Assembly: GCF_018139145.2 (NCBI RefSeq)
Contig: NC_059473.1
Coordinates: 3,403,003 to 3,467,002, forward strand
DNA from: Gymnogyps californianus
Taxonomy: Eukaryota; Chordata; Aves; Accipitriformes; Cathartidae
Direction of reading: 5' to 3'
Length of the DNA: 64,000 nt
In this document: piece after piece, positions 1 to 11,627 of the stretch
How the letters are laid out: the number at the start of each line of letters is the position of its first letter
Numbering within the stretch: the first letter of the stretch is position 1
The notes under the pieces: generated by a model
What the model saw: the letters and a program-made list of their open reading frames with translations, nothing else
Database searches by the model: none
What the model was told of the DNA's origin: nothing
Made by a program: the position numbers and the translations under genes

Positions 1-128
1 TTCTTTTAGGACACTGCATTCTTATTTTCCCTGAGGTGCTATCAGAGAACATGGATCTCCATTCTAGTTGCAGGCCTGCCTTGGCTTTGCAGTAATCTTG
101 CAGCACTACTTGGAGTTCTCTATGTGGA

Positions 129-148
129 TTTTTTTTTTTTTTTTTTTT
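129..148. repeat. Poly-T run (20 T)
   Basis: An uninterrupted homopolymer of 20 T. It could be the A-tail of a retroposed sequence on the minus strand, but no recognisable element borders it, so it is listed only as a simple repeat. Confidence 0.9.
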
Positions 149-1226
149 GTTCCTACAAGAGGTACTTCATCCAAAGAGGTACCTCGTTGCTCAGCAAGTC
201 AAGGCCTAGAAATTCACTTCTTTTAAGGGTATGCTTCCCCACTTGATAAACCACAGTGGGATTCCATCTGAAATCCCTGGAGTGCTTTAGACTCCCCATG
301 CTACCTCTTTAGTCTGTGAAACCAGTGAACTCCTTTAAAAGTACCATTTTCAAATGAAGGGTATATATTTAGACTTGACTTCAGCTGTTCCCATGTGTGA
401 ATTTGCTTACTCTGTACTGCTTAAACATTGTTCTATGTGTTAAGAAATTCTACATTTTTCTTCCTAAGAGGATCTTAGTTATTTTGATTTATGTGGATCT
501 AAAGTGAACTTTTATCTTACAAACTAAGCATCAGAACTGTAAGAAACTTGCAATATATCTAGTTTAAAAAAAAGTAAATCCCAAACTGGGTTTGGAATAT
601 TTCTGTCTGGCTTTTGCATCAGTGAGGATTGGGATGATGTTCTGTAAAATGAATAGTTAGTAATTTCAGAGTCATTAAATAAATAGTTGTTCGCCTGACC
701 TCCCTGTGCTTTGACTGACCTCTGTCATTAGGTCTTCCTACTTAACATGACCATGTGTACACCGATAATGCAGCTCTGTAGAATATTCCCTTGCATTGAA
801 CTGATATTTAAAAACCAGGAAACTTCATTAGTTTGGGGTTTAATGTCAAAATATCAGTGTTTGGTGAGACTACAGCATACTTTCGTTGGTGCAAATCTGA
901 GGAAAATGAAGGAATATGCTTTGAGAAAAAGAAGAGGATGAAGTGTTAACGCCTTTTTCATTTTAAGAGGCATTGGATAAAATCTGTATGTCTTGCTGAA
1001 ATGAGGAACTAGTCTACAGGTCTTCTTTCTCCTTCAACATCATCCTTATTGCCAGGCTAGAGAAGAAGGTTCCTTACTGTTCTCTCACTCTGTTTCTATG
1101 AAAGTTTACTCTTTTCTGAAAGGTGTCACTGCCTCCATTTCAGTGGCCAAGACTGCCCTGTGGCTTTGAACCTCCTCGGTTTGAGGAGGGTGCTGAATCT
1201 AGCTTTTTTCCTCCCCCTGCCCCCAG
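149..1226. other. Unique AT-rich non-coding sequence
   Basis: No repeat, RNA or convincing reading frame was recognised. The 64-codon frame at 747-941 has no family resemblance and is of a length expected by chance. The last 20 bases form a long pyrimidine tract that leads into the acceptor-like site described separately. Confidence 0.6.
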
Positions 1227-1249
1227 TGATAAAGGTTATTACTTAAGAG
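1227..1249 (+). other. Candidate 23-nt microexon (hypothetical)
   Basis: A long pyrimidine tract ending in CCCCCAG (AG at 1225-1226) precedes 23 nt that end in GAG, followed directly by GTGAGT at 1250-1255. Both sites fit the vertebrate U2-type splice consensus very well. One of three frames is open through the segment; the other two contain stops. No partner exon can be identified, so this may be a coincidence of motifs. There is no evidence of transcription in the sequence itself. Confidence 0.2.
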
Positions 1250-1280
1250 GTGAGTTACAGCAGCGTTTCTGAATGCAAGA

Positions 1281-1342
1281 AAGGTTAAACTAGATGATCT
1301 TTTGAGGTCCCTTCCAACCTGGGCTGTTCTATGAGTCTATGA
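1281..1342 (+). mobile_element. CR1 LINE, 3'-terminal fragment
   Basis: The segment carries the usual CR1 3' end: TTAAACTAGATGATCTTTTG, then GAGGTCCCTTCCAACC, then the terminal octamer-type repeats TTCTATGAG/TCTATGA. Only about 60 bp is recognisable, as expected for CR1, which is normally heavily 5'-truncated and ends in short octamer repeats rather than poly-A. Sense strand is plus. No coding part remains. Confidence 0.85.
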
Positions 1343-2890
1343 AGAAGTCACAGTTCTTTTCTTTGCACTGAACTCATCGGCATAGGTTAAACACAGGCGG
1401 ATTCAGCCCTGTACTAGATTTGGGCTCAAGGAGAGCTAGTGAGTAGTTAGTTAAAATGGAAGTGTATTGTATATGGACAGTGAGAAAACTCTTTATAGGG
1501 AAGCAACGTTAGGGGAGAGAAGGCATGGGACAGGGGGCTTGCAAACGTCTGCGTTAAGATACTTGTGGTTGTTATTCTTGAACATAAACATATAAATTGC
1601 ACTAAACTCTAACATCAGATTAATTCTTTAAAGTTCTGTAGCTGCCTTCACCTAACACGTTTAATGTAATATATGATGCATTCCACAAATTCTGTGATAG
1701 AATACGAAATAATAAAAAAAATGCAAATTCCTGGGAGTATTGTATTCAGCAGCACTTTGTAGTATTTACAGACCCATGTTACTGTGGTCAATGCACATGA
1801 ATTTCTGATTTCAGCTGAAACAGTTAAATGTATTTATTTTTCAGAGTAATTTTGGGGGGATAGAAGTCTGTTAAATGCTGGTAGATTATTCCAGTAGTTA
1901 ATCAATAAATAAAGGAGAGCTGGCAGGATCAAAATGATTGGCAGATATTCCTGGAATGAAGAGTATAAAATGTAAAAATGGCAGATTTCTGAACAAAAAA
2001 GAAAAAAAGCCTTAGAAAGTGGTTTACCAATGCGAATTTGAATGACAGTGAATCTGGCATTTCTTCTAAATTAAAAGCACCTTTTTTTCACTATTGTTTA
2101 AGATGGGCAGAAGTCATGCTGATTCTGGGTACTGCTGAACTAACTCCTCTGTTTCTGTAAGGTACTGGGAATAGATCAAACCACTGAAAGTGGTTTAAGC
2201 ACATGCAAATCCACAGAAGTTACTGACCCTTTCATCTGCTTATTCAGTAGCTGAGTTTGGCCCACTGAATCTCAAAATAAAGAAAAAAATTGTATTTCTT
2301 TACTTTTTGTTAAGTTCAGCTTTATCACTTTTGGTGCCGGTTTCATTTTATTACATCATGACTAATTATCCCAGCTCACTTTCCGGTAAGATACTAACTT
2401 TTCACTTCAGTTTTTCCCACATTTTAGTTTTTCTGTTCTGTATCTTGAAGAAATCTTATCTCTCTAATCCACTGCCATAAACTATTAGTCTGTAATAAGC
2501 TTGGTGGTAGCCAGAAGAAAAATAAAAATTGTTAACTCACAAAAGAGAAAGGTAATGGCAATCGGCAGTGCTTTGGAAACCAGTCTCCCTGGTTTATTGG
2601 TTCAACTGTTCAGTTCACCTTAAAAAAAAACCCCAAAACCACTCCAGCCGTGCTCTTCTCCCTCTGCATCAGTCACAGAAGATAAGTGACTCTCTCAGTG
2701 GAGAACTGGCTGCATGCCCGTTCCCCACAAACAAACTGGAGATTTAACTTCCCCGCTTGCATACCTGAGTGACAGCTTGTATAGTTTGCAATAAGGCACT
2801 GAGGCACTGTTAGTTGTTAACACTGAAGGGAGCGCTCAAAATAGGAGCAGTAGGGCTGAATGTGGCCATAAATGCCTATGTGTGGAAAAG
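1343..2890. other. Unique AT-rich non-coding sequence
   Basis: Nothing recognisable beyond short A and T runs, for example around 2620-2635. No reading frame of notable length. Confidence 0.55.
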
Positions 2891-3028
2891 GCACCGGGTC
2901 AGCGGGTTGGAGGTCGGTTTCCAGCTCTGCCGTAGCTATTTGTGGGGGCAGTAGGCAAGGCATGCAATCTGTCCGTGCCTGTGTTAAGAATGAGCAAGCA
3001 TCTGTAAAAATGGCATAGTATTAATGCT
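2891..3028 (+). mobile_element. MIR-type (CORE) SINE, decayed
   Basis: The order of motifs follows MIR in sense orientation: a head resembling GGGTTGGAGGTCGG, then CCAGCTCTGCC, the GCTATTTGTG region (consensus AGCTGTGTGACC), GGCAAGGCATGCAATCTGTC (consensus GGCAAGTCACTTAACCTCTC), GTGCCTGTG, and CATCTGTAAAAATGGCATAG. Divergence is high and small indels are present, which fits an old insertion. No coding capacity; ancestral MIRs are tRNA-derived SINEs mobilised by L2-type LINEs. Confidence 0.75.
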
Positions 3029-4049
3029 TTTATCCCATATTTTGTCTCTCTCTCATGAGGAAGGTTGTTTAATGCCTAATCCTAGCACTGTTCCTGCTTG
3101 GAACTTCCGGATGCAAATGCACAATAAGCAAAAATTATTAATAATCAAATTAAAGCACTTAATCTGAGTTAAAGGCACATTTTATTACCTCCTCTCCTGC
3201 TACTTTTTTTTCCCATTGTGTTACTTAGATTCTCTACATTAAGCTAATATTTACTCTTCTTGCCACAGAAGAGCAGCAGAGTAAATAGGATTTTGTATAG
3301 GGAAGCTGGTGGAGTTAAACAAACAAGAAAGTGGCCAGTTCTAACCTTTTCTGTGTGAGCCTCAGCATCCCCCAAAGACCCAAAGCCCGTTTCTCAAGCC
3401 CACTCCAGTGATCCTGTCTGTACTTGCTTGCATGGAGCCAGGGCAGAGCCCTTTTCTGTTGCGCACAATGAGCCATATCCTCTGCTGTGTAAATTGGTCA
3501 TAGTTTCACTAAGCCCATGGGAACTACAGCTATTTAAGCAAGCTGCAGATCTACCCCATGAATTGCTTCAGCATGTCTGAACTCCCCGAGCAGGGCTGTA
3601 TTAAACTCACTGCGGTGTAGAAAATCGTGTGGATTTGTAACGCAGCATACTATCTCTTTCAGGACAAAATGGTGGGTCAAATTCACTCTCTTGTTTCTGC
3701 ACTGAAAATGGTAGAATTATGCAACGTGACTTTGACCTGGAAATCAATACTGGCTGCTTAACTAAAGAAACAAATCGCAGCTCTGATGGCCAATAACAAA
3801 CTGATGGTTGTTTCTTTGTTCTGTTTCTTCTTCTGTTAAACTAACTGCTAAAGGGCAAGAAAAAATGACAGAGTTGTAAGCCATAAAGAACTTTTTGGTC
3901 TCCTTTGTAGGAGCTCATCTTTTCATAGCCCTGTGCCAAAGCGTGTAGGTACCTTCCACGCTAAATACAAAGAATCTAATGCTCGAAAAAGATACGCGCT
4001 TCGAGCAAGGAGAATGACATGAACTTCTGATAAAAGTCACACCAAAAGG
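3029..4049. other. Mostly unique sequence with a possible relic near 3670-3705
   Basis: The stretch GGGTCAAATTCACTCTC resembles the GGGCCAAATTC motif of old sauropsid palindromic repeats seen elsewhere in this window. A short open frame after a CTTTCAG site (3661 to 3759) is probably incidental to that relic. Nothing else is recognised. Confidence 0.35.
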
Positions 4050-4051
4050 GA

Positions 4052-4068
4052 ATAATGCATTGCATTAT
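4052..4068. promoter_or_regulatory. 17-bp perfect inverted repeat ATAATGCA-T-TGCATTAT
   Basis: Two 8-bp arms flank a single T. Each arm contains TAATGCA/TGCATTA, similar to POU/homeodomain binding half-sites. It lies at the edge of a motif-rich segment running to about 4640. The inverted repeat is directly visible; a regulatory role is an inference. Confidence 0.35.
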
Positions 4069-4537
4069 GTGTTTATTGTCCACTTGCAACTGTTTATAAT
4101 GAAAGCATGGGAAATCAGTCCTCATCAGACGCTTTTTTTATCAGACACATTCGACACATAAATAGTGTTATCTGTAATTAAATATGCTCTGGCAGACCTC
4201 AAATTGACTGTTGTCACAACTGTACTTAGAGTTGACACTGCTGCAGAGTGGGTGAATGTTTGCAGTGTTCTCGGGGCAGGGGAAGGTCGCTTGCCGATTG
4301 CCTGAATAAGCCAGGTCTGGTTTAGGTGCTTTCTGAAGGAAGATATGGCAAATGATGTTATCAGTACTTCTGATATTGCAAAATATATCTGGTCTGGAGA
4401 ATAGATTTGAGAGATGTCTGAGCTGTGCAGAGGAATGAAAGTGCCTGGTCCTTGCTTGACCGCTGATCTTGCACAGAGGATTCTTATTGCTAGATCTCAT
4501 CAATATCTGTGTTTCCTTGTGCAAGTTCACAGTCCCA

Positions 4538-4549
4538 AATCAGCTGATT
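4538..4549. promoter_or_regulatory. 12-bp palindrome AATCAGCTGATT with central E-box
   Basis: A perfect palindrome centred on CAGCTG, the E-box class used by many tissue-specific bHLH dimers. It sits about 60 bp upstream of two further E-boxes. The palindrome is seen directly; factor binding is inferred. Confidence 0.3.
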
Positions 4550-4605
4550 ATTTAGGAAATACGCACAGAAACTGTCTTCCAGATTTACACAGTAGTAGTA
4601 CATAC

Positions 4606-4635
4606 CACGTGCGTGCCACGTGTTAATTTGTTTAC
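4606..4635. promoter_or_regulatory. Two CACGTG E-boxes 11 bp apart plus a forkhead-like site
   Basis: CACGTG occurs at 4606-4611 and 4617-4622, about one helical turn apart, followed by TTAATT and TGTTTAC (4629-4635, forkhead consensus). CACGTG is rare by chance in AT-rich, CpG-depleted vertebrate DNA, so two in 17 bp are notable. Known binders of CACGTG include USF, MITF/TFE, MYC/MAX and CLOCK/BMAL1; which, if any, acts here cannot be told. Confidence 0.35.
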
Positions 4636-5240
4636 TTGGAGGTCAGGAGGAAAACGTGAGATAAAAGAAGTTTACAACCCAATTAAAACTTATTATCAAA
4701 AAGCGGCAATAACCCTGTGTGGAACAAATGAGCCCTGGGTTCTGGCTGTACCTCGGCGTCCTGATTTGTTCAGTGCTTAAAGATCAATGCAGCTTCCTGC
4801 AGGATAGCTGGAAATGTGAAAATCTGCAAGTAGGTTGCACCGTAATTTTCACCTAAGGCAGGAAGACGATAACTTTAATAAACAACAGAGCTGCAGGTCA
4901 TATCTTCCTACTTTTTCCCTCCCAGCCCAATTAAAACAACAGCCTTTAATTCCCATTTAGGTTTCCCCTGTCTTTCTGTCTGTATTTATTTACTCCTACT
5001 GCCAATTATGCAGAATGCTAATGAACAGGACTGCCCGAATTATTTTAATGTTTTATTTTTCTCTAGTTAAAAAGTTGTGGGCTTTTTTCAGTGACTATCC
5101 AGAAGTGAAAGTTTTAAAATTGGCAGAAATATTTTTCCTAACGAGGTTCACAATAGAACCCACCAAGCCTTTGTCTGAAATTGCACATGTTAAAAAATGG
5201 AAAGAGGGAAGACAGTCCTCAGCAATCTCAAGATCTACAG

Positions 5241-5295
5241 AGTTAAGCACAGGACTGGGAGCCAGAAGATCTTGAATTACATCCCAGTGTCTGCC
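5241..5295 (+). mobile_element. MIR-type SINE, head portion (interrupted)
   Basis: AGTTAAGCACAGGACTGGGA, GCCAGAAGATCTTGAATTAC and the following ATCCCAGTGTCTGCC match the sense-strand MIR head as found in sauropsids (GGTTAAG...CTGGGAGTCAGGAGATCTGGGTT...CCCAGCTCTGCC). The match stops at CTGCC. The natural continuation (CTTGGGCAAGTCACTTAACC-like) resumes at about 5457, after an inverted MIR. Confidence 0.65.
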
Positions 5296-5310
5296 GCACA
5301 CAGGATTAGT

Positions 5311-5451
5311 AATACTTTGCACTTACATTAGCACTTTGCCACTAAATAAAGTTTGGAAGTGACATTACAAACGGGGAAGGAGCGGCTTGGAGAAATGAAG
5401 TGACAAATCCAAATTGGCACAGCTAGTTAGTGTCAGAATCAGGATTACAGT
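5311..5451 (-). mobile_element. MIR-type SINE, inverted, apparently nested inside another MIR
   Basis: In the plus direction the sequence reads like a reverse-complement MIR: TAGCACTTTGCC (tail), ACATTACAAACGGGGAAGGA (reverse of the TGTAAAATG/CCTCAGTTTCC region), GAAATGAAGTGACAAATCCA (reverse of AAGTCACTTAAC), GGCACAGCTAGTTAGTG and CAGAATCAGGATTACAG (reverse of TCCCAGCTCTG). It is flanked on both sides by sense-strand MIR pieces that are collinear with each other, which suggests insertion into an older MIR. Adjacent independent copies are the alternative. Confidence 0.65.
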
Positions 5452-5456
5452 AATTC

Positions 5457-5560
5457 TTGACAAGCCGTTTAACCTTCACGAGGTTCAATTTTTACACCTT
5501 TAAAATGAAGTAGGTGATTTCCACAGAAAGCAAAATGTGAAAATGATACCCACTAGCATA
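5457..5560 (+). mobile_element. MIR-type SINE, tail portion (continuation of the interrupted copy)
   Basis: CTTGACAAGCCGTTTAACCT, then TTCACGAGGTTCAA (consensus CTGTGCCTCAGTTTC), ACACCTTTAAAATGAAGTAG (consensus CATCTGTAAAATGGGGATA) and AATGATACCCACT (consensus GATACCTACCT) follow MIR in sense order. This continues from where the head at 5241-5295 stops, so the two pieces probably derive from one insertion. Confidence 0.65.
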
Positions 5561-5809
5561 ATTAAGTAAATACATTGTTCAAAAATTACTACTCCTCTTC
5601 TACAACTGTGAACATTAGGCAGGGTATCTGTACAAACTAGTGCTACTCCAGGGAAGCACATCTCTTAAGGCTTCTTAAGAAGTAATGGTGATGAACCAGC
5701 TCCTCCAGTGAGATTGCTTAGAGCTCCCAAGAAAAGGCTGCCAATTTTCAGTCACCTCCATTGGCAAAACTTTAAATTAGATGACTTTGAAGGGGGAGGT
5801 GGGTTATAG

Positions 5810-5865
5810 TGAATTAGACATTGGGCTGGACATCAGCAAACCAGAACTGATCTGTTGGTACACCT
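5810..5865 (+). mobile_element. Possible MIR head relic
   Basis: GTGAATTAGACATTGGGCTG followed by GACATCAGCAAACCAGAACTGATCT resembles a MIR head (GTGGTTAAGGCACTGGGCTGGGAGTCAGGAGACCTGGG...). The downstream MIR body is not convincingly present, so this call is weak. Confidence 0.3.
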
Positions 5866-8800
5866 CGGACATTGGCTTATTAGACTTAAAGCTTCAAGAA
5901 ATTTATCCTGATTATTAGAACACAGGATTTGCAGGACGCTTTGATGTTGTCATTAAGTCCTCAGCTTGTCAGCAAATCAGCCTGGAATTTTGGCTAACGT
6001 GTAAAAATCTGGCCAACTCTAGTTGCTCACTTTTGGTAATCAGTTCCTAGAATAGAGATACCAATCAAAGCCTGCTATTTGCATGATCTTTTATCCTTGC
6101 TTTTTAAAATAACAAGTTTATCTTCATTAATTTGAATCCCTTCTTTCCACCTCGCAACTGAACGTATTTGGAGTGTTAGATACAAGAAATGCTCAAAAAT
6201 AATGCTCAAATATGCTCAAAATAATTTTTTTGTACCAAAAAAAGTTATACAAAATGCTTCCTTTTATTTAGGCTGACACTGTCTTTACTAGTTTTAATAT
6301 ACAGTGGTATTTTTTCCTTATTATCAAACATTCTGTGATCTTGTTTAGGAAGTTAATAGTAAACAACAAGAAACAGGTAACTGAAAATAAATATATGCTG
6401 TTTGTATTTTTGTAAACATAAAGGTGACCTGCAGTCCAAAAAAACATTTAGACATTCATTTTGACGTAGGCAAACCGGTATTTATCCTTGTTCATCAAAA
6501 CACTTTACCATATGCTTAAAAGCAAACATCCTCTTAATACCTAATATCTTTAGAGGAAATATGTACATACAGAATTTCTACATACCCCTCCATTTATAAT
6601 CAATGAGTTGTATGTTTTTGTGATCAGGAATAGAATTTGGTCAATATTAGCTATCAATTTGAAGTTAAAGCCAGAAACCTCTTCTGTTTGGAGGAAGCTG
6701 TTAATCAAATTTTCTTGGTTTTTTCAGCTTCCTTGACACAGGTTACAGTTTGATACGGAATGATAAAAAAGAGAATTATTAGTATTATTCAGAGAAGTTG
6801 CATTTCAATGCACATATCCTAAAATACAGTAAATCTTACTCTTGATTACAAATTCCAAGTGTTTTTGCTAGTGGAGAGTTCTGTATTGTTACAAAATGCA
6901 TCAATGTGCAGCAGGATATTTGTTATATTTTTCAGGATGGATTGCTACCTTAACGGAAAAAAAAGAAGATTGTGCCTGTCATGTTTAGGAGAATTATGTT
7001 TTTGTTTTATTAACTGGGATTACTTTGGGGGGATGTTTCTTTTCTTCTCTGTATTTTTCCTGTGACTCTAACATGCATGTTTTGTTCTCCCTGCCCTGGC
7101 TGCATTGCGTTAGTGCTGTGTACAGAACAACCCTGACGAGATCTCTGCAAGTGGGGTGAAATCCTCATGTTCTTTTCACATGAGAGGCTCTAACTTTTAG
7201 CGTCTCCCTCTTAGAGTGGAGGTGGGATCAGCGTAGATGCACTACAACAAACATCTTGAGCTCAAAGCAGACAACTATCCTTCTCTTTTTTTTGTGGCAG
7301 TTACTCTAGGTTGAGTTAGTGCTGTACAGATGAGCCCTTCGCCTCTGATCAGAAGCTTTGTTTTCTTGGAAGGAGATTTGGAAGAAATAAGATATGCTAA
7401 TTAAAGGAACAGGGTGATGGCACTGAATTGTCACTTCATGTAATATTGCCTTTGTAGAGAAGATCAGCTGAAAGTATAGTTAAAACGATTTCAGGATAGT
7501 GTTTTGTGTCTAAAGCTGTTAAGATACTATAGAGATTTAGCGTAATGGTTAACATCAGAAACTGAGTATTTGTTAAGAGATTCCATGGTATCCAAAATGC
7601 TGATGGTTTGCTTCGTGCTTAATTAGATTCCCCAGCACTAGCCTAAAAAATGGTTTTTTTGTTGTTGATGTGACCAGATAGACTTCATTTGAATTACACT
7701 GTTGCAAATGTGGAATAACCAGCATTGGTCTCCTAAAACCAAGGATCAGTAGTGACAAATGTGCGCTACCCAATTTTTGGTTGCAAAGAGAGCATCAAAT
7801 ATGGCCAAGAGGCTTTGCTGTCCTCCAGCCTACATGAATGCAAACTGAAAGTACCGCCAGTGAACTCTGTACACTTCTTCCAATATAAGGCCTAGCTAGG
7901 ATATGCCTGAAGGAAAATCAGTCCTGTTTCCTTTTTGAGAAGAAACCTCAGGTGGTACTAGAGAGCAAGGCCCTGAATCTGCCGTTCCAGTTTTTATCAA
8001 TTGAATTGCATCAACTTAAACTTGTTCATGATTCTGATTTCTAGACAGAGCTCTGGAGTCTCTACATGTTGTCAGCCTGAATTTTGGAAAGTGGAGAAGA
8101 TCTGTTTGAAGTTGCCCACTGTAGTTTCCTGGAGGTTTCCCAAACCAAATTCGTTTGTCTGGATCTGTATCTATATAAAATATTTCAGCTCATGTACAGC
8201 TCTAGTTATCACCTTGATTTTAATTCAGGCACACAGCAACGAACATCCAATAACTCTATATTTTCTTTCCTTATAACGATGCTCAGGTGCAACACCCAGT
8301 AGTTCAGGGAGACTAAGGAAAGTATTTTGGCAGGGTTTTTATACAGAATATTGTGTAGTTTCTAGAACGTGGCATATAGTTGTCTTTCGGCATTTGAGCC
8401 TTTAGAGGAGCATCGTGCTGCTTTAGCTATGCTTGCATACCAGTTATGCTTTCTACTTTTTTAAAATGTCTTTTAAAAAATGTCTGTGAGCCTGATACTC
8501 TTTTTGTCTTACAGCTGACATAGCCAGTAGTCATGGGGCACTGCACACAGCACATGTAGCAAAGGTGAACCACACCACAACATCTGTTCTTACACACACC
8601 CCCCCGAACTGAATACCTTTTGGGTAACTCTGTTTCTAATACCGTGGGTTAAGATTGATTTACACAGGCCACTGTAACTGAAGTATATCTTGAAATCTGA
8701 AACTACCTGAGGAGTGCTGGCACAGCATAGTTTGTTTATCAGCACTGGATTTAGGGGGAAAAAAATAAAAATCCTGTGTTGCATTTTAACATGGATTGCT

Positions 8801-9079
8801 CTAGCATAAGCAGTAATTTAGAAACTGCAATAATTGTACCTCCTTTTATAGCTATAGTGAGAAACTCTAGAATACAGTTTGCAAGTCTGGTAACAATCTA
8901 CAAACATATCCTGGTGAAAATTAGTACAGTGCCGTGGAAGGAAACACTTTAATGCTTTAGTTCTGTCTGATCATGTACCTTGTACCTTCTTTTTCAAATA
9001 TGTTCCAAATATATTGTATGAAATTTTCCTCATGAGTGTGGTAGAGAATTGTGGTATGCATAACTGGGGTGCACTTCAG
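5866..9079. other. Unique AT-rich sequence with short direct repeats
   Basis: Three copies of ATGCTCAAA lie at about 6188-6222. No gene, RNA or older repeat was recognised. Reading frames such as 8001-8276 (91 codons) and 8590-8784 (minus) show no family features and are consistent with chance. Confidence 0.5.
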
Positions 9080-9080
9080 C

Positions 9081-9134
9081 TTTCCTACTAGACAGAGCTG
9101 CTCTAAATCTTTCCTCTACTAGATAGAGCTGCCT
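9081..9134. repeat. Imperfect direct duplication (unit about 30 bp)
   Basis: TTTCCTACTAGACAGAGCTG and TTTCCTCTACTAGATAGAGC (each followed by GC or TGC) are near copies about 30 bp apart, differing by a 2-bp insertion and one substitution. This looks like a local slippage or microduplication event. Confidence 0.7.
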
Positions 9135-10076
9135 GCATTTGAATCAGTGTGATTTCAGGTCCCAAAAGTAGCGACCACTTCAATCCTACAGATGCAACCA
9201 GTTCCCTTTGGGACCTCCTGTTGGGAATTAGTAAAATTCTTCTTCTAGGAAAAGCAGCCTTTTGTGGAGAGGGTACTGGGGCCACCCTGAATCTTTCGAG
9301 GGACGGCACCCCACTCCAAGTACCGTGGCATGGAGAGATGTAGTGTGGTCACTCCTACCTGCACAGGCTGTCTCGTAAGATTAACAGTCTAATACATCTG
9401 GGAGATGCTACTAATAAATTTTTGCTGGCCTCATGTAACACAGGGCATGCACTAGATAAGCATATTTGGTTAAAAACATAAGTTTCAACCTGAGAAAAAG
9501 CTATTAAAAAATGCTAGACAATCCATTTGCTGTGAAACACTATTGTATAAAGTGGGATTTCAGAGTATATTTCACTTGAAAATTGCCATTACACTGTACT
9601 TGTGAAATAATGATGTTAGTGACAATTTCAAATCTATCTCCTGATGTACATTTTGAACATCATGGTATCCTCTTGTTTCCCATTTTCAACTGTTCAGACC
9701 CTCCATAGAATATTATTGTCACTGCAGACCTTTTATCCAAGGACTGTTGATCACAGCACAAGAACTGTCATCCTATTTGCATTCTGTGGATGCATCATTA
9801 TTCACAACATTTGATGTCCATAAAACACATTAAAACTATTTCCTTGAGCAAAAATAATCAGCTCTCTGCTGTACATATCATTTGTATACTCAAATTGTAA
9901 AATGTAAATTGATATATAAGAAAATGGCCCATTAACTTTTTCATTAATGACAATAATACATTTTGTGCATCAGCAGTAGGAGGACCCTACATTCATTCTA
10001 AGGAACCTGAAGGATAAATGGTGACTTCTTTGTATTTCATAAAAATGAAGGCTGTCATCAAGCACATTTCGGAGTT

Positions 10077-10091
10077 GGGGGGGGGGGGGGG
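10077..10091. repeat. Poly-G run (15 G)
   Basis: Fifteen consecutive G in otherwise AT-rich sequence. Such a run may form a G-quadruplex and is error-prone in sequencing, so its exact length should be treated with caution. Confidence 0.9.
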
Positions 10092-11606
10092 CGAAGAGAG
10101 ATTATTTTCTATGGCCTTATTTGTTTTTTAAACTACTCACATACTTGGAATCATTCTTAAAATACTCTAATAAACCTGATCCTTCTGCCTTTGAGGCAAT
10201 ATTTGCACTGAAAGCCAGCTGGCATTTTGCCTAAATAAGGGCTAGGAGTTACCTGAGGTATATGTTAAATATTCTTTGTTAAAAGCAGTATATGTGCACT
10301 GAATATATAAATTGGGCACAGCTCCTATCCAGCTGGTAATTAATCGTCTTGAAACATTCATGACATTCTTTTAATCCCATCCCAATTTTCATTTTCACAA
10401 TTTCATTTTTAATTCTGGTGAATTCTATAGGTGCCGTAACGGGTGCTGTATTTTCAGTTGCTAGATAACTTTTGAAAGAGTAGATCTCTTCATGCAAAAA
10501 GTAAAATAAAATGTAAATGACAAGTATTACTGTTTTTTGTGAAATATAATAGACAGCTGGATTACTGTTTCTTTAGGATTTATGCTGACTTACCTGGAAC
10601 TTACTGTGTTTTTTATGTATGTAATTTAATCGTCTTGTGTCTTTTAAGATAATAGCAAGTGCTATTACTGTAATTCATGTGAATTAAGACATCCTAATAT
10701 GTATACAACTAGCTGTCAAATCACTGTATATTTGCCATTTGATTAAACCATAGATTAATAATTTTTCTATAACTGATACATCATGCACTAACAGATAAAG
10801 AGCATCTGATATTAAGTAAGTGAGAAATAAAATCTGCTTTCAGTAAATTGCTTAGAAAAATTACACAGTACATTTAAATTACCATTTGCTTAGCAACATG
10901 CCCTTGTAGACATTCCAGTGGGGCTATAAAATGATCGATTTACTTTAATTTTCTACTGAATCCTGAAAAAATGGCTATCAGTAACCTATCCCTTCATCAT
11001 GGCATGCTGATTCACTCTGTGTATTAAATTTACTGGCAAGGAGCAAGACGTTAACAAAAAGTAACAGATAATGTGAACATTTCATGCATAATCTGTAATA
11101 TGAGATATGTATTAATAGGGAAATTATGATGCATTCAATTATTCTGAAATGCCTTCCAGAGATGTTTTGATTTGGCTGCGCTCTGATAGTAGCAGCACAG
11201 CAGGGAGCATCTCAAGTGATGAATAACCTAATCTCCTAATCTCAAAATGGGCACTATTCACAGCTAGCCTAGGATAGACTGGTGGAAGAAACCACGCTTT
11301 ACAGACACTGTTCTGACAAACAAAAAAAAAAAATCAGCAAAAATCCCTGTTCTTTTAATAAAATTCATCTTCCCAATTAATAATTTTTTGGCACGGTGAT
11401 TCTACAAGTTTAGGGTGCTGATCTGGAAAAGAAACCTTTGCTTACCTTTAAAGTAAACTTGGGAGACAAAAGACTATAAAAATAATTGTGTGTGCATTTA
11501 TTCTATTAGCATTAAAGGTTGCTTTGTGACATTATACAAAGGAGCTCTTTCTGACTTTACCCAGTTTAATATATACCTGAAATGATCTTTACTATGTATA
11601 CAATTT

Positions 11607-11627
11607 CCCCCCTCCCCCCCCCCCCCC
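11607..11627. repeat. C-rich homopolymer run (20 C, one T)
   Basis: Twenty C interrupted by one T. On the minus strand this is a G-rich tract able in principle to form a quadruplex. No flanking mobile element was recognised. Confidence 0.9.

Noticed and set aside
4168..4530. 120-codon minus-strand frame
   Set aside because: No recognised domain or coding signature; it overlaps a motif-dense, probably regulatory segment.
10077..10091. G run as a regulatory quadruplex
   Set aside because: An isolated homopolymer with no neighbouring promoter or gene; its length is also uncertain from sequencing.
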